A DNA stretch of 64,000 bases from Rhodococcus_F sp040656415 (lineage in GTDB: Bacteria; Actinomycetota; Actinomycetes; Mycobacteriales; Mycobacteriaceae): positions 70,115-134,114 of the forward strand of contig NZ_JBFAMC010000007.1 of NCBI RefSeq assembly GCF_040656415.1, written 5' to 3'. Shown here piece by piece: positions 9,031-18,527 of the stretch (position 1 is its first letter; every line of letters begins with the position of its first letter). The position numbers and the translations under genes were made by a program. The notes below the pieces were generated by a model. The model was not told the origin of the DNA. It ran no database searches and saw nothing but the letters and a program-made list of their open reading frames with translations.

Positions 9031-10363
9031 GGTTGGTGCCGCCGCCCGTGCCGGGGTTGGTGCCGCCGCCCGTGCCGGGGTCGGTGCCGCCGCCCGTGCC
9101 GGGGTCGGTGCCGCCGCCCGTGCCGGGGTCGGTGCCGCCGCCCGTGCCGGGGTCAGTTCCGTCGTCCGTGCCGGGCTCGGTTGGAGCCGGCCCTGATGAG
9201 AGGTCGGTCAGTGTGATCGTCCAGGAGCTCGGGTTGTGGTCCTGGATGAACGCCGCCAAGTCGCTCACGTCGTCGAAAGCGAACCCGTACGCCTTGCCGT
9301 CGACAGTGTTCTCGTGGAGGGCCCGCGAGTAGTGGTTGGCGATCTCGCTGTTGTAGTGGAGCGCGGTGTCTGTGATCGGCTGATTGGAATGGTCGAGTAG
9401 CGTCCCTCGGTTGAAGGCGGCACCCAGCATCGCGGCGACCGGTCCGGTAACGCCGTCGTTCGGAGCTATAAGGGCCCCGTCGCAGAAGAACACGTCGCGG
9501 GTGCTTGGTTTGCGGATCGGTGCCACGCCTTTATCGAAGATGAGCACGTCATCGATGACCCGTCCGGTGTACGTAATGCTCTTGAGGTGGTCGGTCACCA
9601 ACAAGTCGGTGCTCGAGTACTTCCTCCACACCTCGTTGATGTACTCGTCGTAGTAGGTGGGCGAGAACAGTCCGGCGTCGATGCCGTGGCCGGGGGCGAT
9701 CACGCGCTTGTCACCGATGACGAGATTCGCGAAGTCCGGGTGATCAGCGACAGTGGAGAAAATTCTCTCTCGGCCACCGGGGACGAGTTCGCCTGCGGTC
9801 TGCGACGCTTGTCCCTCCAACTGGATTGCCAACGGCACGGAGAACTTGTCGACCATGGTGGTGTTGCAGAACATTCCGATGTCGTTGTAGGTGAACTCGA
9901 CACAGTCGTGCATCACCGAGTAGCTGTCATCGCTCTCAACCCACCCAGCCGGGTACTGCATTCTCCGAACGCCCTGCTCATCGACGACGGCCTTGAAACT
10001 CAACTCGCCGTCGATCGCGAAGTAGATGCGCCCCGACATCTTGGGTAGGACGAAATCTGTGTTTCCGGTGTTGGACAGCGGAATCGCCATGTCGAGGACT
10101 GTGCCGTGAGCGGCATCCTGGGGAACCGGAACGAAAACCCCGCTGGAATTGACGAATCCTTGCTGCCCGGCCAGGTTGACCCCGGGAATGTACATCTTGA
10201 TTGCGCTGTTGCTGAAGGCGCCGGTGGCGTTGACCACGCTCGTGCGGAGGGTGGCAGCGGCCGAGGCGCGAGGGGTGAGAGCTGGAGCGACTGAAGACAG
10301 AATTGGTGCCCCGAGAGCGACCGCCCCGAGTGCACTTCCGAGGAAGGCTCTTCTACTCAACAT
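8978..10363 (-). CDS. Secreted GH64 beta-1,3-glucanase with glycine/proline repeat tail
   Basis: 461 residues. A Tat-type signal (SRRAFLG, then a hydrophobic stretch and cleavage near ASAA, about residue 36) sends it out of the cell. The body matches laminaripentaose-producing glucanases: FVLPKMSGRIYFAIDGEL, then VEFTYN and NTTMVDKFSVPLAIQLEG. The Glu of VEFTYN and the Asp of MVDKFS correspond to the catalytic pair of this family. The tail is seven 8-residue units of the type DPGTGGGT, ending TGMNFGS. Likely substrate is beta-1,3-glucan (fungal or algal wall, or laminarin). The tail could be a wall linker but has no LPXTG or transmembrane anchor. It sits between treY and treZ, which are normally neighbours. 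Confidence 0.82.
   Translation of the reverse strand: MLSRRAFLGSALGAVALGAPILSSVAPALTPRASAAATLRTSVVNATGAFSNSAIKMYIPGVNLAGQQGFVNSSGVFVPVPQDAAHGTVLDMAIPLSNTGNTDFVLPKMSGRIYFAIDGELSFKAVVDEQGVRRMQYPAGWVESDDSYSVMHDCVEFTYNDIGMFCNTTMVDKFSVPLAIQLEGQASQTAGELVPGGRERIFSTVADHPDFANLVIGDKRVIAPGHGIDAGLFSPTYYDEYINEVWRKYSSTDLLVTDHLKSITYTGRVIDDVLIFDKGVAPIRKPSTRDVFFCDGALIAPNDGVTGPVAAMLGAAFNRGTLLDHSNQPITDTALHYNSEIANHYSRALHENTVDGKAYGFAFDDVSDLAAFIQDHNPSSWTITLTDLSSGPAPTEPGTDDGTDPGTGGGTDPGTGGGTDPGTGGGTDPGTGGGTNPGTGGGTNPGTGGGTSGSTGMNFGS
9011..9178 (-). repeat. 24-bp tandem repeat, seven units, encoding the glucanase tail
   Basis: Seven consecutive 24-bp units (9011, 9035, 9059, 9083, 9107, 9131, 9155). The six rightward ones differ at only one or two positions and the last (9155-9178) is most diverged. 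The unit is in frame (8 codons), so copy-number change would lengthen or shorten the tail without breaking the gene. Confidence 0.95.
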
Positions 10364-10539
10364 CTATTGCACTCCGTTACTGATCCGTTACTGATCTGTT
10401 ATCGAGCGGAGAGTTTTGCAGAAGTCTCGAGCGAATGCAACAGGGATTGGAGCGAACTCACGCTTGAACCAAGGTGGATACTCGCTATACGTGCGCTATA
10501 CGTGCACGGTCGACCGGATGGGCAGTCGCCCGGCCGCTG

Positions 10540-12933
10540 TCAGCGGTTTCGTTCTGGGAGTGTGAGGAGGGCGACAGGGTAGGTGGCGAAGAGGACGTCG
10601 GCTCGGGGGCCACGTTCCGTGTCGGCGTCGGCGGCCGTGGCGACGGTCTCGCCTGTGAGACGGTCGGTCCACGTCCCCGCGGGCAGGATGACGGTGGTTT
10701 CGCCCCAGCCTCGTTCACCGAGTCTGATGCTGTGGCGAGTCGCTACCGCAACGACATCCGGGGACACACCTTCGGGACCACGTGCGAACCCCACCACGTG
10801 GGCCGCGGCGGGCCCGGTCCCGAAAACAGGGGTATACGATCCTCCGACAAAGGACTCCGGGCGTTCTCGTCGCAGTCGCAGAGCCGTTCGGACGACGTGC
10901 ATCTTCGCCGCGCCCGTCGCATCGACAGGTGGATTCTGGAGGTGCCCGAGGACGCGTCGCCGCGCGTCGTAGTTCACCAGGCGGCGATTGTCAGGGTCGA
11001 CGAGCGAGTCCTCCCAGAGTTCGGTGCCCTGGTACACGTCCGGGACTCCCGGGCCGCAGAGTTGGAGGAGTTTCTGGCCCAGGGCGTCGGACCATCCGTG
11101 GGGGGCCAGTTGGGTGCACAGTGAACCGATCGACTTCCCGACCGCTCCGTCGATCACCGTGTCGAGCCAGAGATGGAGATCGCGTTCGAAGCCCGGGTCG
11201 ATGTCGGTCCAGGACGTGCGGATTCCGGCTTCACGGGCGGCCTTTTCCGCGTAGGCGTGGATGCGGTCGCGGAAGTCAGGCACCTCCGCCCCGGACCGAC
11301 CGTCCGCTGGCCACACCCCGAACAGCGTCTGCCACAGAAACAGGCCGGTGACGGGATCCGGGCTGGGGGCGATCTGCTCCCACCGATCGACGCACCCGGC
11401 CCACAGGTCGGGCACCTGCGTCAAGACGCCGATCCGAGCTCGGACATCCTCTCCGCGTTTAGTGTCATGGGTCGAGAGCGTCGTCATGGCCCTTGGCCAC
11501 CTGGCGGCGCGCTCGGCGCTCGCGAGGTGGAATTCGGCGGGTGAGATGCCCACCTTTGCCGGGTTGCCGCCCACTTCCTGAAGTGACACCAGCCGGGCGG
11601 TGCGGTAGAAGAGACAGTCCTCCACCGACTTCGCCATCACCGCGCCGCAGACCTGCTGGAAGCGGGTGGCCGCCTCACCCCGGTTGATCAGGGCAGCGGA
11701 AAGCGCGTCCAGAGGTTCGGCCCAGGCCGGTTCGTGTCGGGCGATGTCGCCGATCACACGCCCTGCCAGGCCGGCCAGCGGACTGTAGTCCGAGCGGTAG
11801 ACAGGCATGGCTGCGATGACGTCCACCACCGCGTCGCGAAGAAGATCGATGCTGCATTCGACGCCCGTCTCCGCGAGGATCGTGCGCGCCAGTCGCCGGA
11901 CTTCCGGTGCGAGAACGGTGGTGGCGACGCTGCGCTTGATCACGACCTCCTGCTCGCGGATCCACGTCGCGTCTCCCCGGTCGCCCGTTCGGGAGGCTGA
12001 CAGCGCGGTGAGGGCGGCCGTCCCCGATGGGTCCAGGAACACGCCGCCGATCTCGGCGAGCGCGTCGTAGCCGGTGGTGCCGTCGATCGGCAGGTGGTCG
12101 TCGAGCGGTTCGGTGTTGGTGAGGATCTTCTCGATCACGAGCCAGCGGTCCGTGCCGAGTAAGGTGCGCAGCCGATCGAGGTACTGGGCCGGATCGGACA
12201 ACCCGTCCGGGTGGTCGATGCGCACTCCTTCGATCAGCCCGCTGCTCACCCAGTTTCGGAGTTCGCGGTGCGCGGCCTCGAACACCTTCGGGTCTTCCTG
12301 GCGGACGCCTGCGAGGTCACTAATCGCGAAGAATCGGCGGTACCCGACGAGCCCGGCATCCCACGGCACCAGGCGGTAGGACTGAGCGTCGTGCACAGCT
12401 AGAGGGTCCGCGGCATCGGTACCCGGAGCGATCGGGAAGCGGTGCTCGTAGAAGGCGAGCAGCGGTTCGGTGCCCGAGCGGTCGATCTCGAGTGATTCGA
12501 GATCAGTTTCCGACCCGAGTACAGGGAGCGCGAGACGGCCTCCGACACCGTTTTCCTCATGCCAGTCGATGTCGAAGAAGTCGGCGTACTCGGATCGGCG
12601 ACCGTGGGTGAGTACGTCCCACCACCAAGCGTTCTCGCGCGGTTTCGCAACGCCGACATGGTTGGGGACGAGATCCACGACAATCCCCATTCCCCGGTCA
12701 CGTAACTCCTCGAACAGCGCGAGCAGCGCCTCGCGCCCGCCGAGCGCGGGATCCACGCGAGTCACGTCCGTGACGTCGTAACCGTGGGTCGATCCGCTGG
12801 CAGCAGTCAGGATCGGCGACAGGTAGACATGCGAGACCCCTAGATCGTCCAGATAGTCGGCGATGGCGGTGGCGTCGTCGAGCGTGAAATGGTCGCCACG
12901 CAATTGGAGTCGGTAAGTTGCCGTGATCGACAT
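10540..12933 (-). CDS. treY: Malto-oligosyltrehalose synthase
   Basis: 797-residue GH13 enzyme that turns the reducing-end maltose of a glucan into trehalose (intramolecular transglucosylation). It begins MSITATYRLQL and shows the family features YLSPILTAASGSTHGYDV, VVDLVPNHVG, and the catalytic segments EGVRIDHPDGL (nucleophile Asp), IEKILTNTE (Glu) and LSTHDTKRGEDVR (Asp). ATG 12933 has GAGGAAG 4 nt upstream; the longer frame from 12969 would run into treX. It starts 13 bp after the treX stop, so the two are one operon. About 175 bp separate its end from the glucanase gene. Confidence 0.93.
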   Translation of the reverse strand: MSITATYRLQLRGDHFTLDDATAIADYLDDLGVSHVYLSPILTAASGSTHGYDVTDVTRVDPALGGREALLALFEELRDRGMGIVVDLVPNHVGVAKPRENAWWWDVLTHGRRSEYADFFDIDWHEENGVGGRLALPVLGSETDLESLEIDRSGTEPLLAFYEHRFPIAPGTDAADPLAVHDAQSYRLVPWDAGLVGYRRFFAISDLAGVRQEDPKVFEAAHRELRNWVSSGLIEGVRIDHPDGLSDPAQYLDRLRTLLGTDRWLVIEKILTNTEPLDDHLPIDGTTGYDALAEIGGVFLDPSGTAALTALSASRTGDRGDATWIREQEVVIKRSVATTVLAPEVRRLARTILAETGVECSIDLLRDAVVDVIAAMPVYRSDYSPLAGLAGRVIGDIARHEPAWAEPLDALSAALINRGEAATRFQQVCGAVMAKSVEDCLFYRTARLVSLQEVGGNPAKVGISPAEFHLASAERAARWPRAMTTLSTHDTKRGEDVRARIGVLTQVPDLWAGCVDRWEQIAPSPDPVTGLFLWQTLFGVWPADGRSGAEVPDFRDRIHAYAEKAAREAGIRTSWTDIDPGFERDLHLWLDTVIDGAVGKSIGSLCTQLAPHGWSDALGQKLLQLCGPGVPDVYQGTELWEDSLVDPDNRRLVNYDARRRVLGHLQNPPVDATGAAKMHVVRTALRLRRERPESFVGGSYTPVFGTGPAAAHVVGFARGPEGVSPDVVAVATRHSIRLGERGWGETTVILPAGTWTDRLTGETVATAADADTERGPRADVLFATYPVALLTLPERNR

Positions 12934-12946
12934 CGACTTCCTCGGC

Positions 12947-15253
12947 TCATGTACTCCGACGCAGCACAACCAGTGATCTGGCGCCGACCTGCAGCGGATC
13001 TCCGGCCTTGATCACCGACTCCGTCTCTCCCGTCGGCTCTCCTGTCGGCACGGACGTGTCGAGCACGACGGTCCACTCGCCGGCATAGTGCGAATCCGGA
13101 GTGGAGAACCCGATTCCCTCGTGGTGCGCGTTGAAGCACAAGAGAAACGAGTCACCGACAACCCGTTCACCCCGTTGGTTGGGTTCGTGGATGCCCTCCC
13201 CGTTGAGGAAGACCGCCAGAGATCTTCCGAATCCACTGTCCCAGTCCTCGGGAGTCATCTCCTCGCCGGACGGGGTGAGCCAGGCGATGTCGCGGGTCTG
13301 ATTTCCGCTACGGATTGGTGTGCCCTCGAAGAATCGTCGTCGACGGAACACCGGATTCTTCATCCGCAGTGCGATCACCCGTTTGGTGAACTCGACCAGG
13401 TCTGCGTTGGATTCCGCCAGCGACCAGTCCATCCAGGAAAGCTCCGAGTCCTGGCAGTACACGTTGTTGTTGCCGTGCTTGGTGCGGCCCATCTCGTCGC
13501 CGTGTGCCAGCATCGGAGTGCCTTGGCTCAGCATCAGCGTGGCCAGCATGTTCCGGCTCTGCCGCCCCCGCAGGTCGAGGATCTCCGGATCGTCCGTCGG
13601 CCCCTCGACCCCGCAGTTCCAAGAGCGGTTGTGGCTCTCACCGTCGTTGTTGTTCTCGCCGTTGGCCTCGTTGTGCTTCTCGTTGTAGGACACCAGATCG
13701 CGCAGCGTGAACCCGTCGTGGGCGACCACGAAGTTGATGCTCGCGCTGGGACGCCGGCCGGTCGCCTCGTAGAGGTCGGACGAGCCGGTCAGGCGGGACG
13801 CGAACTCGCCGAGAGTCGCAGGCTCACCACGCCAGTAGTCGCGGACGGTGTCCCGGTACTTGCCGTTCCATTCCGTCCACAGGCCAGGGAAATTGCCCAC
13901 CTGGTAGCCACCTTCGCCGACGTCCCACGGCTCGGCAATCAGCTTGACCTGACTGACGATCGGGTCCTGTTGGACGAGGTCGAAGAACGCGGACAGCCGG
14001 TTGACGTCGTGCAGCTCGCGCGCGAGTGTTGACGCCAGGTCGAATCGGAATCCGTCGACGTGCATCTCCGTGACCCAGTACCGAAGCGAGTCCATGATCA
14101 GTTGGAGCGTGTGCGGGTGCCGAGCGTCAAGGCTGTTCCCCGTGCCGGTGTAGTCCTTGTAGTATTCGGCATCCCCGTCGACGAGACGGTAGTAGGCGGC
14201 GTTGTCGATGCCGCGGAAGCAGATGGTCGGGCCGAGATGGTTGCCCTCGGCCGTGTGGTTGTAGACGACGTCGAGGATCACTTCGATACCCGCCTCGTGG
14301 AACGAGCGGACCATCGCCTTGAACTCCGACACCGCAGCGCCCGGCTTGTCCGCCGACGAGTACTCGGTGTGCGGTGCGAGGAAGCCGAACGTGTTGTACC
14401 CCCAGTAGTTCCGTAACCCACGGTCGAGCAGGGGCTGGTCGTGCATGAACTGGTGCACGGGCATCAGTTCGATCGCTGTGACACCGAGGCCGACCAGGTG
14501 GTCGATGATCACTGGATGCGCCAGGCCCGCGTACGTGCCGCGGAGTTGCTTGGGGACGCCGGGGTGGGTTGCCGTCATGCCCTTGACATGTGCCTCGTAG
14601 ATCACTGTGTCGTGGTAGGGGCGTTTGGGAGCACGGTCGAAGGCCCAGTCGAAGAACGGGTTGATCACGACGGTGGTCATCGTGTGACCGAGTGAATCAT
14701 GCCCGGGCAAGACAGGTTTCGCAGGCTTGTCGGACTCCGCAAGCTTTTCGCCTACTGGTGCAATCTCGGCGTCCGCATGCCCTACCAGACGCTTCTCGCG
14801 TTTCACGTCATCGGTGTCGACCTTTTCGCTGTGGCCGATCGTTTCTTCGACATCGTAGGAGTAGAGGGAGCGATCTCCGTCGAAGTTGCCGTCGAAGGCC
14901 TTGCCGTAAGGGTCGAGAAGGAGTTTACTCGGATCGCAGCGATGTCCGGCTGCCGGATTCCACGGTCCGTGGACCCGGTAGCCGTAGCGCTGACCGGGAA
15001 CGACGGTTGGCAGATACGCATGCCACACGTACCCGTCGACCTCTTCGAGGCGGACTCTGGTTTCCGTGCCGTCCTTGGCGATCAGGCACAGATCGACAGC
15101 CTCGGCGACTTCGGAGAACAACGAGAAATTCGTCCCTGCCCCGTCGTAGGTGGCTCCGAGGGGATAGGCGCTACCGGGCCACACAGGGATGTGCGTGGTG
15201 TCGGTCGAGTTGCTCGCGTCCATACCGAGAACATTAGCTCTCGCGTCCGGCAC
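12947..15253 (-). CDS. treX: Glycogen debranching enzyme
   Basis: 768 residues (758 if ATG 15223 is used). TreX/GlgX hydrolyses alpha-1,6 branches of glycogen and supplies linear chains to TreY. The N-terminal carbohydrate domain (YPLGATYDGAGTNFSLFSEVAEAVDLCL) and the barrel motifs VILDVVYNHTAEG, DGFRFDLASTLAR (nucleophile Asp), KLIAEPWDVGEGGYQVGNFP (acid/base Glu) and FVVAHDGFTLRDLVSYN (Asp) are all present. The start is uncertain: GTG 15253 has GGGAA upstream, while ATG 15223 fits family length better. First gene of treX-treY; it starts 22 bp downstream of the bioA stop codon, so it could also be read through from bioA. Confidence 0.93.
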   Translation of the reverse strand: MPDARANVLGMDASNSTDTTHIPVWPGSAYPLGATYDGAGTNFSLFSEVAEAVDLCLIAKDGTETRVRLEEVDGYVWHAYLPTVVPGQRYGYRVHGPWNPAAGHRCDPSKLLLDPYGKAFDGNFDGDRSLYSYDVEETIGHSEKVDTDDVKREKRLVGHADAEIAPVGEKLAESDKPAKPVLPGHDSLGHTMTTVVINPFFDWAFDRAPKRPYHDTVIYEAHVKGMTATHPGVPKQLRGTYAGLAHPVIIDHLVGLGVTAIELMPVHQFMHDQPLLDRGLRNYWGYNTFGFLAPHTEYSSADKPGAAVSEFKAMVRSFHEAGIEVILDVVYNHTAEGNHLGPTICFRGIDNAAYYRLVDGDAEYYKDYTGTGNSLDARHPHTLQLIMDSLRYWVTEMHVDGFRFDLASTLARELHDVNRLSAFFDLVQQDPIVSQVKLIAEPWDVGEGGYQVGNFPGLWTEWNGKYRDTVRDYWRGEPATLGEFASRLTGSSDLYEATGRRPSASINFVVAHDGFTLRDLVSYNEKHNEANGENNNDGESHNRSWNCGVEGPTDDPEILDLRGRQSRNMLATLMLSQGTPMLAHGDEMGRTKHGNNNVYCQDSELSWMDWSLAESNADLVEFTKRVIALRMKNPVFRRRRFFEGTPIRSGNQTRDIAWLTPSGEEMTPEDWDSGFGRSLAVFLNGEGIHEPNQRGERVVGDSFLLCFNAHHEGIGFSTPDSHYAGEWTVVLDTSVPTGEPTGETESVIKAGDPLQVGARSLVVLRRST

Positions 15254-15274
15254 GTTCCCGGTTCGACAATGAGG

Positions 15275-16567
15275 TCAGTGCGCACTCTGGCTTCGTGCGA
15301 CAGCGCACATTCCGGCTGTGATGATGCCTACGTCCTCGGTGGTGCTCACATATGGCGGCATGGTGTAGATCAGGTTTCGGAAGGGCCGTAGCCACACCCC
15401 GGAGGCAACTGCAGCTTCGGTAGCGGTCCGCATGTCGACGGGGTCCGCTAGTTCGATTACTCCGATGGCACCGAGCACCCGGACGTCCCGGACACCGGGG
15501 ATCTCGAGGGCCGGCTCGAGGCCCGATTCGAGCGCGCCGTTCACGTTTGCGATCTCGCCTCGCCAGTCCCGGGACAGCAGCAGTTCGATGGACGCCACAG
15601 CGACAGCACACGCGAGCGGATTGGCCATGAACGTCGGACCGTGCATCAGCCCACCGGCTTCTCCGGAACTGATGGTTTCCGCGATCTCGGTGGAGCAGAG
15701 GGCCGCTGCAAGGGTCATGTATCCGCCGGTGAGGGCTTTGCCGACGCACATGATGTCAGGACTGACCCGGGCGTGATCGGCGGCGAACAACTCGCCGGTT
15801 CGTCCGAAGCCCGTGGCGATCTCGTCGAAGATCAGCAGCAATTCGTGCTCATCGCAGATCCGTCGAAGTTCTGACAGATACCGGGGATCGTGGAAACGCA
15901 TGCCGCCGGCACCCTGCACCACCGGCTCCACAATGACGGCCGCCAGTTCGCTCGAATGTGACTCCACCAGGCGTTCGAAATCCGCGACGTAGCTCAGGTC
16001 GAACTCGCGCGGCGGCGGCGGCGCGAACACCTGCCGTGCCAGTACGTCCGTCCACAGTGAATGCATGCCGCCATCGGGGTCGCAGACGCTCATCGGTGCG
16101 AACGTGTCGCCGTGGTAGCCGCCGCGCCACGTGAGTAGGCGATGCTTGCCCGGCATGCCACGGCTTCGCCAGTACTGCAGGCTCATCTTTACCGCTACTT
16201 CGACGGACACCGAACCCGAGTCGGCGAGAAAGACCTTGTCGAGTCCGGTCGGGGTGATTTCGACGAGCAGCTGCGCCAGCCTGGCGGCTGGTTCGTGCGT
16301 GAGTCCCCCGAACATGACGTGACTCATCCGTCCGAGTTGCGCGGTGGCCGCAGCATCCAGGCTCGGGTGTCGATAGCCGTGCACCGCTGCCCACCAGGAA
16401 CTCATACCGTCCACGAGTTCGCGCCCGTCGGCGAGGGTGAGCCGAGTCCCGTAAGCCGAAGCCACCACGAGAGGAACCGTCGAGGAGGGGAATGCCCCAT
16501 ACGGATGCCACAGAAGCGAGGCATCGAGGGCACTGATGTCGTCGACGGACAGGCTCGGGTTTGTCAC
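15275..16567 (-). CDS. bioA: Adenosylmethionine-8-amino-7-oxononanoate aminotransferase
   Basis: 430 residues. Converts KAPA to DAPA in biotin synthesis with SAM as amino donor. Class III aminotransferase motifs: SSWWAAVHGYRHP, the glycine loop SGSVSVEVAVKM, LLIFDEIATGFGRTG, and the PLP lysine in CVGKALTGGYMTL. The open frame begins at 16618, but that GTG lies inside the BioQ palindrome, so the start is more likely GTG 16567, preceded by TTAGGG. Divergent from bioF, with one BioQ box between them, so the three genes bioA, bioF and bioD should be switched together by biotin status. Confidence 0.93.
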   Translation of the reverse strand: MTNPSLSVDDISALDASLLWHPYGAFPSSTVPLVVASAYGTRLTLADGRELVDGMSSWWAAVHGYRHPSLDAAATAQLGRMSHVMFGGLTHEPAARLAQLLVEITPTGLDKVFLADSGSVSVEVAVKMSLQYWRSRGMPGKHRLLTWRGGYHGDTFAPMSVCDPDGGMHSLWTDVLARQVFAPPPPREFDLSYVADFERLVESHSSELAAVIVEPVVQGAGGMRFHDPRYLSELRRICDEHELLLIFDEIATGFGRTGELFAADHARVSPDIMCVGKALTGGYMTLAAALCSTEIAETISSGEAGGLMHGPTFMANPLACAVAVASIELLLSRDWRGEIANVNGALESGLEPALEIPGVRDVRVLGAIGVIELADPVDMRTATEAAVASGVWLRPFRNLIYTMPPYVSTTEDVGIITAGMCAVARSQSAH

Positions 16568-16610
16568 GGGCTCGACCCTAACCACACACGGAAAGTCGAC
16601 CCACTCCGGG

Positions 16611-16625
16611 TTGAACACCGTTCAA
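16611..16625. promoter_or_regulatory. BioQ operator between bioA and bioF
   Basis: TTGAACACCGTTCAA is a perfect 6-3-6 palindrome. It matches the TGAAC-N3-GTT(A/C)A pattern known for the TetR repressor BioQ of corynebacteria and mycobacteria. It lies 44 bp from the proposed bioA start and 10 bp from the bioF start, placed to cover both promoters. Two related boxes precede bioB at 25815-25844. Confidence 0.85.
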
Positions 16626-16635
16626 GTCCCGTATC

Positions 16636-17787
16636 GTGCCGAGGGTGAGTATCGACAGCACCCTGTCCACATGGCTCGACGACGTCGCGGACCGGCGCCG
16701 CGGCGCCGGACTGCACCGCGATTTGCGTCCCCGGACGCCCGGTACCGCATTGATCGATCTGGCGTCCAACGACTACCTCGGACTCGTGCGCCATCCAGAG
16801 GTGGTGCGTGGTGCGATGTCGGCGCTGAGCCGGTGGGGGGCGGGGGCAACCGGTTCACGTCTGGTCACGGGGTCCACCACAGACCACGATCGGCTCGAGT
16901 CGGAGCTCGCGGACTTCGTCGGGGCAGAGGCCGGGCTGGTGTTCTCCTCGGGGTACACCGCGAACCTTGGCGCCGTCACTGCACTGTCCGGTCCGGGCTC
17001 GCTCATCGTCTCCGACGCCGGAAGCCATGCCTCGCTGGTCGACGCCTGCAGGTTGTCCCGCGCTCGCGTCGCGGTATCGCCGCATTCGGACATCGAGTTC
17101 GTTCGCAGCGCACTGGCCACGAGGGGCGAGGAGCGCGCGCTCGTAGTCACCGATTCGGTGTTCAGCGCCGATGGCGATCTCTCCCCGCTGGTCGGACTGC
17201 ACCGGGTATGCCGCGAATACGGTGCGTTTCTCGTCGTGGACGAGGCGCACGGCATCGGCGTACGCGGTGTCGGGGGACGCGGTCTCGTGCATGAGGTCGG
17301 GCTTGCGGGCGAACCCGACATCGTGGTTACGGCCACTTTGTCGAAATCCCTCGCCAGCCAGGGCGGCGCGGTTCTCGCGTCGGAAAGGGTCCGCGCACAC
17401 CTCATCGACGCCGCCCGCACCTTCATCTTCGACACGGGTCTTGCCCCGGCGTCGGTGGGAGCAGCGCGCGCGGCTCTCATGATTCTGCGGCGCGAGCCTC
17501 ATCGAGCGAAGTCAGTACTGGACCGCGCGCAGGATCTCGCCCGGTACACCGGCGCGAAGACACCCGAATCCGCCGTGGTTTCGGTGATTCTCGGTGATCC
17601 TCAGCTGGCGTTCGATGCCGCCGCCGCTTGCCGGGAACGAGGACTGCATGTCGGTTGTTTCAGACCTCCGTCCGTGCCGGAGGGCACGTCCCGTCTGCGG
17701 CTCACCGCACGGGCGACGCTCGGTCCCGACGAACTGGCACGAATAGAGACGGTCCTCGGTGAGGTCCTGACGGGAGCGTTCGCGTGA
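16636..17787 (+). CDS. bioF: 8-Amino-7-oxononanoate synthase
   Basis: 383-residue PLP enzyme that condenses pimeloyl thioester with alanine to give KAPA. Alpha-oxoamine synthase motifs are complete: DLASNDYLGL, GAGATGSRLVTGST, LVVDEAHGIGVRGVGGRG and the PLP lysine in TATLSKSLASQGGAV. GTG 16636 and GTG 16645 are both possible starts; neither has a normal ribosome site and the message may be leaderless. The stop overlaps the bioD start by 4 bp (GTGA), indicating translational coupling. Controlled by the BioQ box just upstream. Confidence 0.94.
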   Translation: MPRVSIDSTLSTWLDDVADRRRGAGLHRDLRPRTPGTALIDLASNDYLGLVRHPEVVRGAMSALSRWGAGATGSRLVTGSTTDHDRLESELADFVGAEAGLVFSSGYTANLGAVTALSGPGSLIVSDAGSHASLVDACRLSRARVAVSPHSDIEFVRSALATRGEERALVVTDSVFSADGDLSPLVGLHRVCREYGAFLVVDEAHGIGVRGVGGRGLVHEVGLAGEPDIVVTATLSKSLASQGGAVLASERVRAHLIDAARTFIFDTGLAPASVGAARAALMILRREPHRAKSVLDRAQDLARYTGAKTPESAVVSVILGDPQLAFDAAAACRERGLHVGCFRPPSVPEGTSRLRLTARATLGPDELARIETVLGEVLTGAFA

Positions 17788-18527
17788 GTATCCTCCTGAT
17801 CACCGGCACGTCGACCGACGTGGGCAAGACCGTCGTCACAGCGGCGCTCGCCGCTGCGGCGCGTACGGCGGGCCTGTCCGTCGCGGTATGCAAGCCCGTG
17901 CAGACCGGTGTTGCTACGGGGGAGCCGGGCGATCTCGCCGAGGTGACGAGGCTCTCCGATGTCACGGCGGTGTTCGAATTCGCCCGCTACCCGGATCCGC
18001 TCGCCCCCGATACCGCGGCCCGCCGCGCCGGTCTGCCGATGGTGCGGTGCACCGAGGTCGTGGACAGGGTGAGAGCGCTCGACGCAGAGTACGACCTGGT
18101 CCTTGTCGAGGGGGCAGGCGGCCTACTCGTGCGTCTGGGAGTCGATGGGTTCACGCTCGTCGATCTGTCGCGGGCACTCGACGCACCGACCGTGGTGGTC
18201 GCCGCAGCCGAGCTCGGCACTCTCAATCACACCGAACTCACCACCCGCGCTCTGACGGCCGAGCGGCTCCCCTGTGCCGGAATTGTGATCGGATCGTGGC
18301 CGGACGAGCCCGGCCTCGCCGAACGCTGTAACCTCGACGATCTCCCAGCTGTGACCGGTGTCGATGTCGTCGGATCGGTCCCCGCCGGTAGTGGCTACCT
18401 GCACTCGAAGGAATTTTCTGCGATGGCACCTACGTGGTTCGACGCCACATGGTTGACCTCGACGTTGAAGTTTGGTCACGACTCTCCACGGCTTCAAATC
18501 AACGCGGGTCCGACCATATACCGGTAA
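17784..18527 (+). CDS. bioD: Dethiobiotin synthetase
   Basis: 247 residues. Forms the ureido ring of dethiobiotin from DAPA, CO2 and ATP. The P-loop is GTSTDVGKT near the N-terminus; CKPVQTG and VEGAGGLLVRL are the substrate and Mg-binding segments. About 25 residues after WLTSTLK seem to be an extension beyond the usual 225-230 residues. The sequence CGTGACAAACATCACG, a CRP-like site for the next operon, begins immediately after the stop codon. Confidence 0.93.
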   Translation: MSILLITGTSTDVGKTVVTAALAAAARTAGLSVAVCKPVQTGVATGEPGDLAEVTRLSDVTAVFEFARYPDPLAPDTAARRAGLPMVRCTEVVDRVRALDAEYDLVLVEGAGGLLVRLGVDGFTLVDLSRALDAPTVVVAAAELGTLNHTELTTRALTAERLPCAGIVIGSWPDEPGLAERCNLDDLPAVTGVDVVGSVPAGSGYLHSKEFSAMAPTWFDATWLTSTLKFGHDSPRLQINAGPTIYR

